A model generated the notes under the pieces. The model saw nothing but the letters and a program-made list of their open reading frames with translations. It was not told where the DNA came from and did not search any database. This document shows, piece after piece, positions 18,449 to 29,698 of a stretch of DNA of 64,000 nt. The stretch is from Prorocentrum cordatum. Lineage: Eukaryota > Sar > Dinophyceae > Prorocentrales > Prorocentraceae. The stretch is from NCBI GenBank assembly GCA_963575745.1, contig CAUYUJ010012803.1, positions 346,159 to 410,158 on the forward strand, in the 5' to 3' direction. Each line of letters starts with the position of its first letter. Within the stretch, counting starts at the first letter, position 1. The translations under genes were made by a program, and so were the position numbers.

Positions 18449-18580
18449 CGTCATCACCCGCGGCAAAGAGGGGGGTGATGACTAGGGGGGGGGGGGGGGG
18501 AAAATCATGGCCCCCGCCATGATATCCCCCCCCCCCTAGTCATCACCCCCCTCTTCTTTGCCGCCCCCTCTTGTAGTCGC
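18449..18580. mobile_element. Family N, short palindromic copy 3
   Basis: GGCAAAGAGGGGGGTGATGA and its inverse flank a short TCATGGCCCCCGCCATGATA hairpin. It consists only of the terminal parts of family N. Confidence 0.68.
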
Positions 18581-18751
18581 CGAGGGGGACCCGCCCGACG
18601 CACACCCTGGGGCGGCCTGCGCCGATGCCGCGCGCTCCCGGGGGGGGGGGCCGCCGGCAGGCGGCCCCCCCCGGGGGGCGGCGGGGGCCGGCGGCGGGGA
18701 GGGCCGGCAAGCGACGGCCCGCGCAGCTGCGCCGCGCACGGGGCGGCGAGC
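18581..18751. other. GC-rich spacer
   Basis: Only GGGGGGG/CCCCCGGGG runs and no gene. Confidence 0.4.
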
Positions 18752-18956
18752 TTCTGTCGGGCGTGTCCCCCTACAGGGGGAGGGACGACGACAAATGAAC
18801 AAACAAAAAAAAAATACGCCAGAAATGCACGGAAAAGGTTAACACATACTCCAAAAATGATCCCCAGGCTACTTTTGTAATATATGTTTTGACTCTTTCT
18901 GAACATGTGTTAGCTTTCGTCGAAAATCCCCCTGTAGGGGAACACGCCCGACTTAA
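18752..18956. mobile_element. Family A element, copy A5 (8-bp TSD)
   Basis: 205 bp between CGGCGAGC (18744-18751) and CGGCAAGC (18957-18964), 7 of 8 identical. Termini GTCGGGCGTGTCCCCCTACA and inverse ACACGCCCGACTTAA. Confidence 0.85.
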
Positions 18957-19039
18957 CGGCAAGCACAGGCTGCGGCGCGGGGCACCTCGAGTGCGGCCGG
19001 CGCGGCTGTCTTTTGAGCATGGGCCGGCCGTCTCGGCAT

Positions 19040-19167
19040 TCCTGTAGGCCTACCACGGCATTCTCTCAGAACCCAGAAGTGTTCCAACAACGACAACAAC
19101 ACCAACCACCACCACCACCACCACCACCAACAACAACAACAGCAGCAGCAACAGCAACAACAACAAT

Positions 19168-19216
<49 letters not shown>

Positions 19217-19505
19217 GCAACAACAACACCAACACCAACACCAACACCAACACCAACATCATCAACAACAACAACAGCAACAACAAAAACAACAACAGCA
19301 ACAAACACAACAAGCACAACAACAACCACAACCACAACCACAACCACAACAACCACAACCACAACCACAACCACAACCACAACCACAACCACAACCACAA
19401 CAACAACAACAAAACAGTCTCAGCCAGAAACGTTACGATAACATTTCGTGCAGCCCACAACAGGTTCTTAGAACATTATCTGGTGGGCCTACAGACAAGC
19501 CAAGA
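19040..19505. mobile_element. Family E element, copy 2, expanded by a CAA array
   Basis: Left CCTGTAGGCCTACCACGGCA and TCTCAGAAC. Right AGGTTCTTAGAACAT and GGTGGGCCTACAG. The interior, which is unique sequence in other copies, is replaced here by CAA/CCA repeats at 19120-19410. Confidence 0.75.
19120..19410. repeat. (CAA)n / (CAACCA)n array
   Basis: Trinucleotide and hexanucleotide repeats of CAA, CCA and CAG. Thr- or Gln-rich frames are trivial. Confidence 0.95.
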
Positions 19506-20228
19506 CGCTCTGCCACTGCTTGATTCTTGGCACAAGCCGCCCCGCCGGCGACCTGCAAATCTGAGTCTGTGCGTGCTCCGTTTTCCGTGGATGCCACAAG
19601 CGCGCCACCGTGTGCGAACGCGTGCAAGTCAGGAACGCCCGGCTCCGTTGCCTTCCGTGCCCGCTGGGTGCCGACGTGCGAGGCGATCGCGCACCGACCG
19701 GCCGCCAGCGCAGCTTGTCGTGCACAGGCCGGTCGGGCTTCACGTATTGGCGGGGGCGACGCACGTGGGGAGCAGCGAGGGCTGCAACAGAGAGGGCGTT
19801 GAGGGCCCCTAAGAGGCGCCGTCTGGGGCTCAGCAGGGGGCCTCGAGGGCCCGAGAAAGCACCTTTTTTTTATCTCTCCCCCCCCTCATCGACCCCCCAA
19901 AATACGCGCCGCCCAAGTCGGGCGCAGCGCCGCGCTTTCCGGGCGAGCCAAGCGTGCGCTGGGGCCCCCACGGCGCTCCCGGAGCGCGCGGCAGCGCGCC
20001 GAGCGAAGCGCTGTGGCCGGGCCCCCCGCGCACCCGCCCCCGCGCCACCAGCTCCGCCAGCCTCGGAGCGCGCTCCCGCTGCCCTCCGCGAGGCCACTCC
20101 ATGGTAACACTGGTAATTGCAACGGAGCGCGGCCGTACAAGCACAGCAAACGCGGTCAACAGAAGGTTGGGCAACGAAGCAACGGTCAGGCAGTCTGACC
20201 GGGAAACGCAGCTTTCGAGAAGGTGAGG
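19506..20228. other. Unassigned GC-rich region
   Basis: 720 bp with several overlapping frames on both strands and no motif. Not shared with other parts of the window. Confidence 0.35.
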
Positions 20229-20425
20229 GTGTGATGGGCCAATTCTCCACCACTAGAACCACAGGTAGGACGGGGGAGAAGGGAGGATGGGGAGGTCCTC
20301 CTCCTCCTCCTCCTCCTCCTCCTCCTCTTCCTCCTCCCTCTCCTCCTCCTCCTCCTCCTCCTCCTCCCCCTCCTCCTCCTCCTCCTCCTCCTCCTCCTCC
20401 TGCATATGGCAGTGGTGGTGGAAAA
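20229..20425. repeat. CTC array bounded by inverted GGGCCAATTTTCCACCAC words
   Basis: GGGCCAATTCTCCACCAC at 20236 and its inverse GTGGTGGAAAATCGGCCC at 20413 enclose a CTC array (20298-20400). The same arrangement occurs at 46165-46505, so this may be a mobile unit carrying a CTC core. Confidence 0.5.
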
Positions 20426-20469
20426 TCGGCCCTTCAAGGGCGGTCGCTGGCACGCGTCCGCGCTGGAGC

Positions 20470-21018
20470 CTACGACACTCGCTGCGGACGCGGGGTGGGG
20501 CAGTCGCCCCATGCTGGGGAGCCACCTCTCGCCAGCGGCCTCCACCGATCGGGCTCCGAGAGGCAGGGCAGCAGGAGTGCAGCACCCCTCTCCACGATGC
20601 AGCCACCAAGGGCATTTACGAAGCATAGTGGGCACACTGCCCCCACCAGTCCACCCCATGCAAAGGCACAGTGGTGCAGGGCTCGCCGTTTGCGAATTGC
20701 TTCTGCGAGGGCGGGCAAAATATAAGTGTGGGCAGGGCCTCCTGCATCGAGGGGCGATCCTCCTTCAACAGCTGGTACAACGGTGCTCTTTGCCTGTCCA
20801 ACTAGGGGAGTGGGAGGACGCAAAAGGGCGGGGGGAAGTGGGGCGGGGAACCTTGGACAACTGACCGAAAAACTCACGTGAGGGGGGCCAGCTGGCCGGA
20901 ACCCTCCCTGCACTGTCACGAACTCCACATGCTCTTGTAAGGCTAGTGGGCAATATGCAACGGACCTGTGATCAACGTCGTGCTTCCTAGCGACCTCCTT
21001 TGCTAGAAAATCCGCCAT
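20470..21018 (-). pseudogene. LINE-3 ORF2: RNase H end and C-terminal Cys tail
   Basis: Opens MADFLAKEVARKHD, the last RNase H motif (Asp near 21012), in frame with the upstream part but separated from it by a TGA at 21019. Further on, HHCAFAWGGLVGAVCPLC gives a possible Cys/His cluster. Confidence 0.65.
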
Positions 21019-21450
21019 TCAATTGCCGAGGATGCGATATCGGTCAGAATCGCTGACCGCATCTTCAACATTGCGGTGCGCTTTAACATGAGAGAGCGAC
21101 AACCATGGCCCTGGCGCGGCATGCACCGACACCCTCCAATGATGACCACAGAGAGTGGTACCCTTCAGGCTAAGGGCCAGCTGCGAAACGCCTCGGAGAA
21201 GAGCTTTGCAGTCCACCGCAACCTCTGGAGACCGCTCAAGATTAGAATGGAGCCCTGCCAGCCTGCCATTGCAAGTCCAGAGTGCCCACACTGGACAGCG
21301 TGCTGAGGCAGCACGCGGGGTTAAAGGGACAAAACAGCGCGCAGAATATTGCCATCATCGTCTATCTGGCACGCTGCCAGGCCCCTCCGCTCCAGCAGAT
21401 CTAGCCCTGGGTTGAGGCACGAGCCATCTACAATGGTGGGCTTGCTGGGG
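21019..21450 (-). pseudogene. LINE-3 ORF2: RNase H domain
   Basis: TIVDGSCLNPGLDLLERRGL (Asp near 21428), then, after a frameshift, VAVDCKALLRG (Asp near 21213) and LSHVKAHRNVED before RILGN. Three Asp motifs of type I RNase H are visible. I did not place the Glu with certainty. Confidence 0.72.
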
Positions 21451-21465
21451 TCAAACTTGAATTTG

Positions 21466-21834
21466 TCACAAAATCACTGCCAATTTCCGGGGGGAAAAAC
21501 AATCCACCACCGGAGGGTGAACATCAGGGGCCGCCAACCACAGGTGCGCGAAAAGTGGCTGACTGTGATTTGCTGCAATCGCGCGCTCAACTAATTTCTC
21601 GAACTCCAGGTCTCGAAAGGTTGCGCAACGGGGGCACTCCCACAGACAATGGAAAGGAGTGACCCTAAAGTCATTACTGCAGTGGGGGCGCAGCGTGGGA
21701 TCATCATATCCCCGCTTAGCCGATATGGTGGATGTGACTAAACAGTCTCCTAGAAGACCATGCAAACATGTCACATCTCGATTGCTCAGTTTGTACTTGC
21801 CTGCTTCAACACCTGACAAATCTGGATCCTGCAC
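21466..21834 (-). pseudogene. LINE-3 ORF2: Cys/His zinc segment
   Basis: Contains CLHGLLGDCLV and RPHCSNDFRVTPFHCLWECPRCATFRDLEFEKL, the C...H..WxCP pattern found after the reverse transcriptase in LINE proteins that carry RNase H. Continues to the RNase H start via APDVHPPVVDCFS. Confidence 0.68.
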
Positions 21835-22211
21835 AAAACCTGAGCGAGCAGCTCTTGCCCATAGGGGTGGGGGTCAGCACCAAGATTGAATGCAACCGCA
21901 TGCTCTCATTAAGAAGGAGCGAAGCCAATGGGGGGAAACTACATCAGGGAGTGAACCTGCCCCTCAGGGCTCACAAGCTGGGCAGCATCTCGTAGCATCT
22001 CGAGACGCCCATCCCGCCAGCTCCACCCACTACAAAATCTCGGTGAGTAGCCCTCGGGATTTACCCAGCCAGGACTTGGCGGTGGTGTTCCTGAGGTGAT
22101 CGCGCGCCTTCACTAAAGCATTATGACATTTCTTTGCTGAACAGATGTCGGCATGTCTGCGCTAGAGGGGCGAGGTGCCCGACAGCATCCACCATTCCTG
22201 GAAATACCGAG

Positions 22212-23038
22212 TCAAAATACTTGCGCCCAGATCCACGGGGCCTGGATCTGGAGCAAATGCCCACCATAGATCAACGTTGGCATCCGTGGCAGGGTGCCCA
22301 CACAGACTTCGAGCATGCTGGCGGAGTCGCACTCAGAAGGTGTATACCCTTGAACCGTGCCTCCGAAAGCAAGACCTGACTGGACAGACGCCTGGAAGAA
22401 ACGATGCTTGATGCTCTTACCCTTGCTGGTGCCTGTGCTCAGCTCGATCGATCGGATCGTTTTTACGCGGCCTCGTGCTTTGGCCCACTTTCGTCTCATA
22501 GTGCTCCCAAACAGCTCCGCAGGCAGACATTTCCGAGCCACATTCAGCAACTTGGCCGGCGAGGCTGTGGAGCAAACCTTTCGGAGGGCGAGGGAGAGGT
22601 TGAGCTTCTCTAGGCCCTCATACACGCGGGTGGCGAGCCCGACCAGGATACTGACACAGCCCTCGATGAAAGCTGTTCAGCAGGAGAGCCCCATATCCTC
22701 TACATATATCGTCGTGCCAACAGGCTCCCGGGCCTGCCACGCGCCTAAAACCTCGAAACCCTAGACCAACGGGATGAGGTCGGCCTTCGCCTCGAAAGTG
22801 GGGCTGTAGAAGAGCCGCTATGATGCCTTCCCCTGGCCACATCCTGGCACCCAAGGTGCCCTCTGTGAAAATGCGCCTGCGCCATGGACACGATCGAGCA
22901 ATCTGAACTATGACGGATGCACCACAGAAGTCGTGCACCACCACACTGCTCAGCTAAACCTTTATAAAACATATGCTTATAGAACTGCATGACAGGCCCC
23001 TCAATGCCCCTTTCCTTTGCTTGTCCCTCATCTTCCAT
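22212..23038 (-). pseudogene. LINE-3 ORF2: reverse transcriptase palm/thumb
   Basis: Fragments in several frames: ARMWPGEGIIAALLQ near 22840, a degenerate motif C (YVED near 22700) and the motif D/thumb LEKLNLSLALRKVCSTASPAKLL at about 22615-22550, ending RKCLPAELFG. The motif D similarity is the strongest support. Confidence 0.6.
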
Positions 23039-23055
23039 CCTCCGCTTGTCACCAC

Positions 23056-23112
23056 AGAAGATGCTGATGATGAGGAGGAGGAGGGGGATGATGAGGATGA
23101 TGATGATGCAGC
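23056..23112. repeat. (GAT)/(GAG) short array
   Basis: GATGATGAGGAGGAGG and GATGATGATGATGC, next to the LINE-3 5' break. Confidence 0.85.
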
Positions 23113-23233
23113 TGCTACTTACGCAGGACGAAAGATTTTCCTCTTGAGGTGCAAATGGCGATGATAATATGGAAATTAATGATCGAACCCCCTTCCACCG
23201 TAGAATCTCAACACGGGCAGGTTCCGGGGTCCG

Positions 23234-23358
23234 CGGATCCGATTTCCTCCGGTTCCCCGTTTCAAAACGGGGTAGGAATCAGATCCGGTGTAAAAAAAAG
23301 CCGAATACGGATCCAACAAATCCTAAATCGGATCCGCGCGGACGGAAATCGGATCCGC
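23234..23358. repeat. Hairpin-forming segment
   Basis: GCGGATCCGATTTCC and its perfect inverse GGAAATCGGATCCGC (15 bp) enclose 95 bp with further GGATCCG words. Possible small foldback element; a single copy in this window. Confidence 0.55.
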
Positions 23359-23492
23359 CGAAACAAACACCAGAGCCACATTTGGATCCACGCGAACTTC
23401 ATGGCATCCGACGGCGGCTATCTCACACGCGTCTGCTCAAGACCTCAAGCCGTCGTTCCGGGCCCAAGAGGAAAGAGCTTTCGTCCTGGGGG

Positions 23493-23786
23493 TGTAATGC
23501 TGATGATGATGATGCTGATGATGATGCTGATGATAATGGTGATGACGACGATGACGTTAATGATCCCTGTGGGGCTCCCCATGACCGCTCGTGCCCTGCG
23601 CGCCTGCGACGGCCACTGCACACGCCTCCCCACAGACGCAAGGCTCGTCCTGGCAGCGGCAGCGGTTTCGTTTTAGTACCGCCTGTGGGCTGGGACCGTC
23701 AGCTCTCGAACGTCCCCCGAATGTGGTCGCCCACTCCAGGCTCAAGCGCCTGCCCAAGACCAAGCTTCGCATCGCGTCGGCTCTGT

Positions 23787-23825
<39 letters not shown>

Positions 23826-23866
23826 CCTCCCTCCCTCCCTCCCTCCCTCCTTCTCTCTCTCTCTCA
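23493..23866. repeat. (GAT)n at 23493-23556 and (CT)n/(CCCT)n at 23789-23866
   Basis: Two simple arrays separated by about 230 bp of unassigned sequence. Confidence 0.9.
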
Positions 23867-23868
23867 GG

Positions 23869-24024
23869 AGTAGGTCGGTCATGTCCTCCTACAGGCGGAT
23901 TTTGGAAGAGCAAGGAAAAATAACCAACACATCAAACAATAGTCAAAAGAGCACCAAAAGAAGTCCTCAGAGCATGACTTAATATTCTTGACCACCCCTC
24001 TGGTAGATGGACTTGCCCGACATA
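23869..24024. mobile_element. Family A element, copy A6 (8-bp TSD)
   Basis: 156 bp, GTAGGTCGGTCATGTCCTCC to GGACTTGCCCGACATA. Flanks CTCTCAGG (23861-23868) and CTGTCAGG (24025-24032), 7 of 8 identical. Confidence 0.82.
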
Positions 24025-24271
24025 CTGTCAGGAAGATAGAACTCTCTGGAGGTCCCCCGACGCTGTCGGAGGTCCGCGAAGATCCTGAAGTCCCCAGAGA
24101 CCCGCCAGGGAACGAAGAAGCACAGACAGTTCGATCCTCCTCTATGGAGCCGAATGGTAGAGAAGGGCCTCATCTCGTCATTCTTTGGTGGAAGCGACGA
24201 GGGCAAAGGAGAAGGGGGATGGATGAGGGCGAACGAGATGGGAGAGTGGAGGTCTCCCAAATCGGGACCGA

Positions 24272-24425
24272 GTGAATTGCGTCGGAGGGTCGCACTGCAT
24301 CACCGATGCACCGCCGATGCATCAACGTCGTCGGCGATTCATCGGCGACGTCGGCGTGGAGAACATCGGGCTCTGCATCGAGCCCCATCGCCAATGCATC
24401 GTTGATGCGGCGCCCGACCTCGTCC
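24272..24425. repeat. Palindromic repeat family O, copy 2
   Basis: CACCGATGCACCGCCGATGC and GCCAATGCATCGTTGATGCG type words in both orientations. Confidence 0.62.
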
Positions 24426-24554
24426 ACTTCGACACCATGAGGGAGGCCTGGAAGGAGAGGGCAGCTCACGCGAAGGACGGGGAGGAGGGAGGGGCAACGG
24501 CAACCAGAGGGGAGGAAGCACGAGGGACGAGCACGGCGCATACCCAAAACCTCC

Positions 24555-24744
24555 TTGCCATCGCTCGGACGTCCATTCCCCGACTTCGTGCGTGGCTGGT
24601 TTCGTGCGTGTCTTTCTTGTTCTTGGCTGGTTTCGTGCGTGTCTTTCTTGTTCTTCTGCTCAAGATGGCTCGACCCGCTCCAAGATGGTCCAGATGTTCT
24701 TGCGCTGGCCTCGCCGAGAAACATGCACACGTCGAAGCGATGCC
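24555..24744. mobile_element. Family D element, copy 2 (8-bp TSD)
   Basis: TTGCCATCGCTCGGACGTCC to ACACGTCGAAGCGATGCC. AAACCTCC at 24547-24554 and 24745-24752 is a perfect 8-bp direct repeat. The interior GCTGGTTTCGTGCGTGTC block is duplicated in tandem in this copy only. Confidence 0.78.
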
Positions 24745-24884
24745 AAACCTCCATGCCGCGCCCCCGAAGACGGCTGCGTGGGCGAGCGGGGGGTGGGCGC
24801 GAGGGACGGGCGGCTCGGTGGCCGCCTGCGCGGCCGCCGGGGCGGCATCTGGGCAGCGCCTGCCGAAGCGGTGATGAGACAACC

Positions 24885-25036
24885 GTCGTCGTCGCCGTCG
24901 CCGTCTTCGTCGTCGCGCCGTCGTCATCACAGTCACCGGTCCCCGTCGCTGCCGCCGCCGCCGCAATCACCTTCGCTGTCACCGTCGCCATCGCCGTCGC
25001 CGCCGCCGCCGCCGCCGTCGTCGTCGTCGACGCCGT
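24885..25036. repeat. GTC/CCG-rich low-complexity tract
   Basis: CGTCGTCG, CCGTCGCC and CCGCCGCC repeats. Confidence 0.85.
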
Positions 25037-25326
25037 TGCCTTGCCATCCGCCGCCCGGTTCTTCTTCCTCTTGCCCAGTAGATGCTCGCGGGCCCCCAGG
25101 GACCTAAGGAGCCCCGTGTTCTGGAAGCCTCCAGGAAGGACGTCCACGCTCGCGTCCTCCCCGTCCTCCTCACCCTTCGCCGCTGCTGCGGCGCCCCCTC
25201 CAGCCCCCATACCCCGCCCCCCAACACAGCGAACCTTTCGCAAACGCCCGCTGCGTCCTTCCTCCTGCTCACTCTCCCCACATCCCTCGTCTAACCGACC
25301 GCCGCAGGAGACCGACCTTAGGGAAA

Positions 25327-25525
25327 CAATGACTGCCATAAACATTAAAACTATGAGGTCCGCGCGGATTTCTCGGATCGGCGTTGGACTCCCCTCCATG
25401 GCGCGCTCCGCGCGCCAGGGGCGGCGCCAGAAGCGCCGCCAGGGGGGGCCAGCGCCGAACCGAGGAATCCGCGAGGATCTTCGAGTTTTTATGTTTCTGT
25501 CATTGTTCCTTCCCCTAACTCTTCC
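25327..25525. mobile_element. Palindromic element family J, copy 3
   Basis: ATGACTGCCATAAACATTAAAA and GAGGTCCGCGCGGATTTC on the left; GGAATCCGCGAGGATCTTCG and TTTTTATGTTTCTGTCATTG on the right; GC-rich inverted core. Confidence 0.68.
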
Positions 25526-25563
25526 TGTTCCCCCCACATGCCCTAACCGGCCGCCGCAGGAGA

Positions 25564-26260
25564 CCTACCTGATAACCGAGAATGACATTGGAAGGCCGAC
25601 CCCAGCTCCATGTCCCCATGGTCGCGCGTCACATGATGTACGCTCAAGGCCACACCCCGATCGTCTGCACACAAGGGCACACGGCAGCCTTCCGCGATAG
25701 CTCTTCAGCGCCAACGCGGCACGACGCCGCAGAAGAAAAGGGCGCCTGCCCGCGAACCCACGCCAAAACAGCCACCTCCAGACCCCCGACGTCGTGATTC
25801 TTCCACAACGTGGACACTCCCCGAGGTCTGGACACCTTGTCCAAAACCGGTCGTTCATGCTGGGCTGTTTCTGAACGGCCCCTTGGCGCTGTGAGAGCCC
25901 CCGGGTGGCTGAGAGTGGCCAGAAACCTGCCGTCGTGAGTGATCTTGCTTCGCGACGCGAAGAAGTCAGGCACTTACGCGATAACGCTCGTGCAGCCGAT
26001 CATTTCTTGCGCTTCGCCTGGCAGCAAGATCAAAGAGGACGGCCTCGAGGACACGGAGGGGCAGCGCCAGCTGCAAGTGAAACTCAACTGGCCTGCCACA
26101 CGAAACATACACGCGTGGTTAGACTCCGCCCGATCACGGGCTCCGCGCTGGGAGGACGTGGCAGTACTGTCGGCCCCGCAAGGTCGGCCGGCAGTTAGCG
26201 CGTGCTGGCCTTGCGCCCTCTGTGTGCCTGTGCCCCACTCACCCAGCTCCCGCCGCCGGC
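25564..26260. other. Unassigned sequence with a weak coding signal
   Basis: On the plus strand from 25939 a frame reads MILLRDAKKSGTYAITLVQP and later QVKLNWPATRNIHAWLDSA, without low-complexity bias. I recognise no domain, and an overlapping minus frame (25973-25644) is also open. It could be an exon or a chance frame. Confidence 0.25.
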
Positions 26261-26351
26261 TGCTCTTCTCGTTGCAGCCTTCCCTTCTCCTCCTCCCGCT
26301 CGTGGTCGTCCTCCTGCTGCCCCTTACTCCTGTCAGCGTCATCCACGCCCC

Positions 26352-26356
26352 GCTCG

Positions 26357-26392
<36 letters not shown>

Positions 26393-26515
26393 TCTTGCGT
26401 TACCTGCAGCTCCTTCTAATCCTTCTCCTCCTCCTGCAGTTGCTGCTGCTTCAGCTGCAACTCCTCCTGCTCTGTCTGCTGACTTCTCCTCCTCCTCCAC
26501 CTGCTGCCCCCCCCC
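26352..26515. repeat. (CTG)n and (CTC)n array
   Basis: Ten CTG units, then CTCCTC and CAGCTGCAACTCCTC variants. Confidence 0.9.
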
Positions 26516-26706
26516 TCCTGCCCCCCCCGTCTGCTCCCCTCACACCTCCGCATGCGTAACACCTAAGTGGGAATGGCTTCGCCTCCGCTTGGGAGTATTC
26601 TGACATGTTCTCTCCGCCCACCGTGGCTCTGCCTCACCGGCCTCCATGCCGCAAAGACTCCAGCAGTGGCCACGGGGCCCTCCAGGACGATCAGCGGCAT
26701 CGGTGC

Positions 26707-26862
26707 TACAGTCGGGATTGATTGGACAGGACACGCGATAGGACGTAAGACCCTTCCGAGGGCCACACTGCCATAGGAATGTAGGAGGCACGGGTCGCGA
26801 CACACAGGGCACAAGGGTACCCTTGATTGGCAGGGTCGACCTACTAATCGATCTCGACTGCA
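26707..26862. mobile_element. Family S element, copy 2
   Basis: 156 bp, TACAGTCGGGATTGATTGG to ATCTCGACTGCA. Same internal blocks as 3014-3170. Confidence 0.72.
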
Positions 26863-26928
26863 ATCTTCTCCTAAGACGGGGACGATGACGACGGCGGCGG
26901 CCAAAGCGGTGGCCGCAACAGCGACGGC

Positions 26929-27010
26929 GGCGGCGGCGCGCGGCGGCGCGCGGCGGCGCGCGGCGGCGGCGGCGGGGCAGCGGCGGCGACGACGACGCCG
27001 ACGAGCAGCG
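26929..27010. repeat. (GGC)/(GGCGCGC) tract
   Basis: GCGGCGGCGCGCGGC repeated. Confidence 0.85.
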
Positions 27011-27188
27011 CGGCACCCGCCGGCACGCTCCGCACCGCGAGCTCGATCCGCGCGCCCGGCGGGGCCTGCCCGATCTCCTCGCGCAGCACCGCGCCCACCT
27101 GCGCCGCACTCTGTGGGCGGGCGGGCCGTCGCTCGTCGGCTGCCGCCGGCGCCCGTGAACTGGGGCGACGATGAAGACAAGCGCACAT

Positions 27189-27283
27189 GTGGACGCCCGA
27201 AATGGGCACGGAAAGAATGAACAGGAACTGCTGTTGGGCATTGTACCCATTCTTTCCGTACCCATGTCGGGCGTCCAAAGCAC
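27189..27283. mobile_element. Family M element, copy 2 (short)
   Basis: GGACGCCCGAAATGGGCACG to CCCATGTCGGGCGTCC. Only the right half of the interior (GAACTGCTGTTGGGCA) is kept, about 100 bp shorter than the copy at 17862. Confidence 0.75.
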
Positions 27284-27479
27284 AGGGGGGACCGATCAAA
27301 GATGCAATATTCGGCCGCTGGGGAAGATTCTGGAGCGGACGATCAGATCCGCCACCGTCTATGAAGCACGAAGTGGACTGGCCCCAGGCTCGTACAATTT
27401 GAATGGTTGAGGGTTGTGCAACACGTGTACAACGCACAGATCCTGCATGCGTTCCTGGAGTGTTACGCGTGAGCCTCGT

Positions 27480-28020
27480 GGACGCCCCTGCCGCCTACAA
27501 CGATCAGGACGTCACAAGAAGTTCCCAGTGAAGCCGCAAGACTCTCCAAGAGGGTCGCAAGACGGCACAGAATAGCCTCAAGACGGACCCAGACGCCCCA
27601 AGAAGGCTCCAAGACGGCCCAACAAGCCCCAACAACGCACCAAGAGGCAACAAATCTGCGTTTTCGAAATGGTGACTGAAAAAATTTAGATTCTCGCTGA
27701 TTCGGGCTTCCAGCGCTCCAGGACAGCCCAAGAGGCACACAAGATCGCCTGAAGACGGCCCAAAGGCGCCGAGGCCCCCAGACGGCCCAAGAGAGCTCAA
27801 GGCGGACCCAAGAGGGCTCCTAGAGGGGGGACCCGAACTGACACTCCGAAACCTTCCCTGAAAGACCCTCGCGATGCTCCGAGATGCACAGAATATGCCT
27901 CCGCGAAGCCCCCGATGTGCCTTCCCAAGAGCCCCCAGGAGGCCTCGAAGAGACCTCTTGTCTACGACCCAAACACGGCGGCGGAACGGGGTGACGGCCC
28001 TTAGGTAATGTGGGCACGAT
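27480..28020. repeat. Degenerate repeat family CC, copy 1
   Basis: Loose 12-15 bp periodicity of CCAAGA.GGC words, with an embedded GCAACAAATC..TTTCGAAATGG segment and an end block ACCCAAACACGGCGGCGGAA then GGTGACGGCC. Shared layout with 28540-29285 and 51838-52275. Confidence 0.6.
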
Positions 28021-28054
28021 GTATATCCAAATCGACTGCATCTTGGAGTGTCGG

Positions 28055-28210
28055 ACTCACTTTCCCAGACACCTGGGGCGCAGCGGATATGAATAACAAT
28101 CTGCCCCCCAGAGGCTAGACATTGATGTGTACACACATCTATATATACATACATATATATAACTATAGCGTGTACATACACATTGTATGTATACAAACAT
28201 AATGTTATAC
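28055..28210. repeat. Family K fragment followed by (TA)n/(CATA)n
   Basis: GGGGCGCAGCGGATATGAATAA and CCCCCCAGAGGCTAGA match family K. ATATAC/ATACAT repeats follow to 28205. Confidence 0.55.
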
Positions 28211-28539
28211 TCATACAGCGAATACCTACCTCCGCTACCATGCCTTCAACAAATACAGTGCGGGCGCGGACGCAAGAAACCCTCGCACAAAAAACTCGCA
28301 AGAAACCCCACCCTGAGAACCTGCGCGCGAAGTACACTTGAAGGGAAACCCGGAGCACCCTGAACGCGGCAGCTCCTTCAACGGCTGCGGGAAGTCACCG
28401 CGCAGCGCGAGGAGCGAAGAAACCCAGGATACCCTGACGAAAAGCATATGGTTTCTTGATGCGCGCCCCCACTGTAGTGGAGTGCCCCAAGAATCATGTA
28501 GCCCTGAGAGGTAGAGAGCTGAATGGATCGTCAGGGCCT

Positions 28540-29480
28540 GGACCCAGAGTCTCCCAGCTGCTCCTGGGAGCTCCTGGAAACTCCTGGGAGCTCCTGGGAA
28601 CTCTTGGGAGCTCTTGGCAGATGCTCAGCCGGCCTCAGGCGACATCACGAGCCCTCGAGAGCGTCTCCAAAACCTCATCAGATTGCTACACAGGTCCCCA
28701 GAACGGTTAAAGACAACTTCAAGAGGCCCCCAAGAGCATTCGCAAGAAAGCCCCAAGAAGCAACAAATCGTCTCAGTCCGATGGGAAAACGCACATTTTC
28801 AGTAAATTCGCTTTTTTCGCCTCCTGGCGATCGAGAAAGTCCAGGAGTCTTCCAAGATCGCTCCAAGAGACACCGAAGATCGTCCCAAAACGGCTCAAGA
28901 GGGTCGAATAGGGACTCCAAAACGGCCAGGGGCCCCGAGAAAGCCCAAGACGCTCCCAAGACAGCCTAAGATAGCCCCAAGACACCCCAAACAGAGGCTC
29001 CAGTGGGGAAATACGTATGTCATTTTCAGCGTGCGGCCCCAAGACGCTCCAAAGGCGCTTCCAAGAAAGCCCGAGGAAACCCGAAGAGGCCCCCAAGAGG
29101 CCCCCAGGAAGCAGCACGAGGCTTCAAAGAGGCCCCCAAGAAGGTCCCAAGAGGCATCAAAACTGCCCCCCAGAGGCCCCGAGAGCCCTCCGAAGAGACC
29201 CCAAAGACGCATCCATTAGGACTCTGACCCTGGAACGAAGCAGGATAACGAGATGGGGTGAGGGCCACTAGGTACATAGAAAACTGGCCTGACACAACTC
29301 TGGGTCCGTGCGGGGAGCCTGAGTCCGACCAGGGCGCCCCAGGAGGGCCCAAGACGGCCCCAGACGGCCCCAAGACGCCCCTGGCGGGACAAAGGAGGAC
29401 TCAGGAGGGACCGACGAAAAGCGCCCAGACGGCCACGATGGGCCCAAGCCGGCCCAAGATGGGCCCAAGACGGTCCAAGA
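28540..29480. repeat. Degenerate repeat family CC, copy 2
   Basis: Begins with CTCCTGGGAGCTCCTGG.A repeats, continues with CCAAGA.GGCCCC words to 29220, an end block GAGATGGGGTGAGGGCCACTAGG at 29252-29274, and a further AAGACGGCCC stretch to 29480. Open frames here follow the periodicity. Confidence 0.6.
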
Positions 29481-29698
29481 CGGACACTCGCCTGCCTGCT
29501 GGGCTCCCGAGATTGCCCAGGGGGCTTGAGACGACTCCCGCCAGGCCCCCGGGAGGCACAAATGATGGGTGTTCCTTCGGTTTGGGTGGATTTTTCGCAT
29601 ACTCTCTTCTCGCTCTCCAGAGAGCCAGAGACGGCCGAAGAGGACCGCGAGAGCGCTCTAAGATAGCTCCGATGGCGTCGGAGAAAGGAGTGGATGAG

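Larger units (their letters stand above)
20426..23040 (-). mobile_element. 5'-truncated LINE remnant (LINE-3)
   Basis: Minus-strand order: RT palm/thumb (23038-22212), Cys/His zinc segment (21834-21466), RNase H (21450-20950), C-terminal Cys tail (to 20470). Endonuclease and ORF1 are missing. The 5' break abuts a GAT/GAG array (23056-23112) and the 3' end lies next to a CTC array. The zinc segment precedes the RNase H. Decayed by frameshifts and at least one in-frame stop. Confidence 0.78.
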
